Shown: piece by piece, positions 63,315 through 64,000 of the stretch | How positions within the stretch are numbered: position 1 is the stretch's first letter | Layout of the letters: every line of letters starts with the position of its first letter | Assembly (NCBI RefSeq): GCF_030409315.1 | Contig: NZ_JAUFPS010000012.1 | Coordinates: 357,820 to 421,819, forward strand | Source of the DNA: Mucilaginibacter flavus | GTDB lineage: Bacteria; Bacteroidota; Bacteroidia; Sphingobacteriales; Sphingobacteriaceae | Reading direction: 5' to 3' | Length of the DNA: 64,000 bases | Made by a program: the position numbers and the translations under genes | Notes under the pieces: generated by a model | What the model was told of the DNA's origin: nothing | The model's database searches: none | The model's input: only the letters and a program-made list of their open reading frames with translations

Positions 63315-64000
63315 TTAAAAGATGATAGAATAGGTTAATTTTTGCTTGATGGGAATAATCAGTTCCTGCTTTCCCCCGGCACCCCTTAAAATTGGTTTTG
63401 CCCCGTCATCAATACGGATGTAGTATGATTTATCATCCACGGTATACAAACCGTTGCCCAATGATTCAATGTTGCCGGCCGTTACCAGGTGCACAAATAA
63501 ACCATCAACCTGGTTTTGTACCATAATTTGCCTGCTGATACCTTGCCCGCCATCTATAACCGTGCTGACATCATTTACCATAGCGCCATAAACCATGTAC
63601 CTGAAAGTTGGCTGGCCGCTATTATCTAATAGATAACCTTTAGGTTTATATCCTGTTCCTGCTGTATCTGCTGCCCATGGAGTTTGTTCGGTACCCAATT
63701 TTTCAATTGAGGGTACAGGTTTGCCAAAGTATAGTACGGAGCCGGCGACGCGTGATGAACCATCGCCCCTATCGTGCCACATGGGGGTGGCATCAAGGAA
63801 ACCGCCACGCCAGGCTTGCACAATCATGCCTTTATCCAAATCAAAAGTATAATGCACCAATTTTGGGCTCCCTACATTTACGCCATGCGTAACCCGGATT
63901 CCGCCCGGTAAATCGCTAAAACTACGCAGGATGGTATTTTCGGTGGCGTTGATCAGTATCGGATCAACCGGATCATTGTTGCTCACGTTGGCATCGCTCA
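63315..64000 (-). CDS. Partial secreted protein of the same operon (C-terminal part)
   Basis: The frame is open to the right edge of the window (63986 GTG is only an internal codon: the residues before it are SDAN). Only the C-terminal about 228 aa are present. Seen: VTHGVNVGSPKLVHYTFDLD, VQAWRGGFLDATPMWHDRGD and KPKGYLLDNSGQPTFRYMVY. The sequence resembles cytochrome/heme-binding propeller proteins often encoded with DUF1080 genes in Bacteroidota (the sugar-oxidation set), but I cannot be sure of the family. Confidence 0.6.
   Translation of the reverse strand, partial: SDANVSNNDPVDPILINATENTILRSFSDLPGGIRVTHGVNVGSPKLVHYTFDLDKGMIVQAWRGGFLDATPMWHDRGDGSSRVAGSVLYFGKPVPSIEKLGTEQTPWAADTAGTGYKPKGYLLDNSGQPTFRYMVYGAMVNDVSTVIDGGQGISRQIMVQNQVDGLFVHLVTAGNIESLGNGLYTVDDKSYYIRIDDGAKPILRGAGGKQELIIPIKQKLTYSIIF

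Overview
The window looks like chromosomal DNA of a Bacteroidota bacterium, most likely the Sphingobacteriaceae (Mucilaginibacter/Pedobacter type). The evidence is the gene families present, promoters of the TTTG-N19-TAnnTTTG type (best in front of the tRNA-Gly gene), the near absence of Shine-Dalgarno sequences, and several intergenic palindrome families typical of that group. The genus is an inference from recognised proteins, not from a search.

Layout. 1-1.9 kb: nuoC, pdxH and a YqgE/AlgH gene. 2.2-10.9 kb: a beta-mannan (galactomannan) utilisation operon on the minus strand, with an AraC-type regulator, Na+/sugar symporter, GH130 mannosylglucose phosphorylase, mannobiose/cellobiose 2-epimerase, GH27 alpha-galactosidase and GH26 mannanase. 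Periplasmic enzymes trim galactomannan, the symporter imports mannobiose, and the epimerase and phosphorylase convert it to mannose-1-phosphate and glucose. 11.4-14 kb: an MlaE-MlaF-MlaD lipid ABC importer. 14.0-15.5 kb: a REP-associated HUH/Y1 transposase inside its own palindromic repeats, with a truncated duplicate of its 5' end. 15.5-25.2 kb: GH43, acyltransferase, a hybrid-input sensor kinase, MsrA, a HopJ-like protein, an M19 dipeptidase with a Gly/Pro/Asn-rich insert, and an Hsp70-like ATPase. 25.2-33.8 kb: a TetR / RND pump / TolC / TetR efflux island bracketed by a second palindrome family (GTAG plus hairpin GCCGCTATGCGGC), including a 16-unit array with 48-50 bp spacing next to a second Y1 transposase (33852-34316). 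34.3-44.7 kb: response regulator, acyltransferase, hydrolase, a sigma/anti-sigma pair, a tandem pair of membrane paralogues and a large SPFH protein. 45.3-47.1 kb: purK-purE. 47.1-60 kb: membrane proteins, fasciclin, GNAT, tRNA-Gly(GCC), a PEP-mutase-like gene broken by one amber codon, a YXWGXW protein, SDR, MscS channel, core-MetE and VOC proteins. 60.5 kb to the end: an operon with a DUF1080 (3-keto-disaccharide hydrolase-like) protein, a secreted propeller-cytochrome c and a gene that runs off the window.

The most distinctive content is intergenic. Two separate REP/RAYT-type systems, a family of long hairpins with GTCA...TGAC ends (some nested in each other), a purine/pyrimidine palindrome family that has entered coding sequence, and a 216-bp MITE-like element inserted in a hairpin element share this one 64-kb segment.
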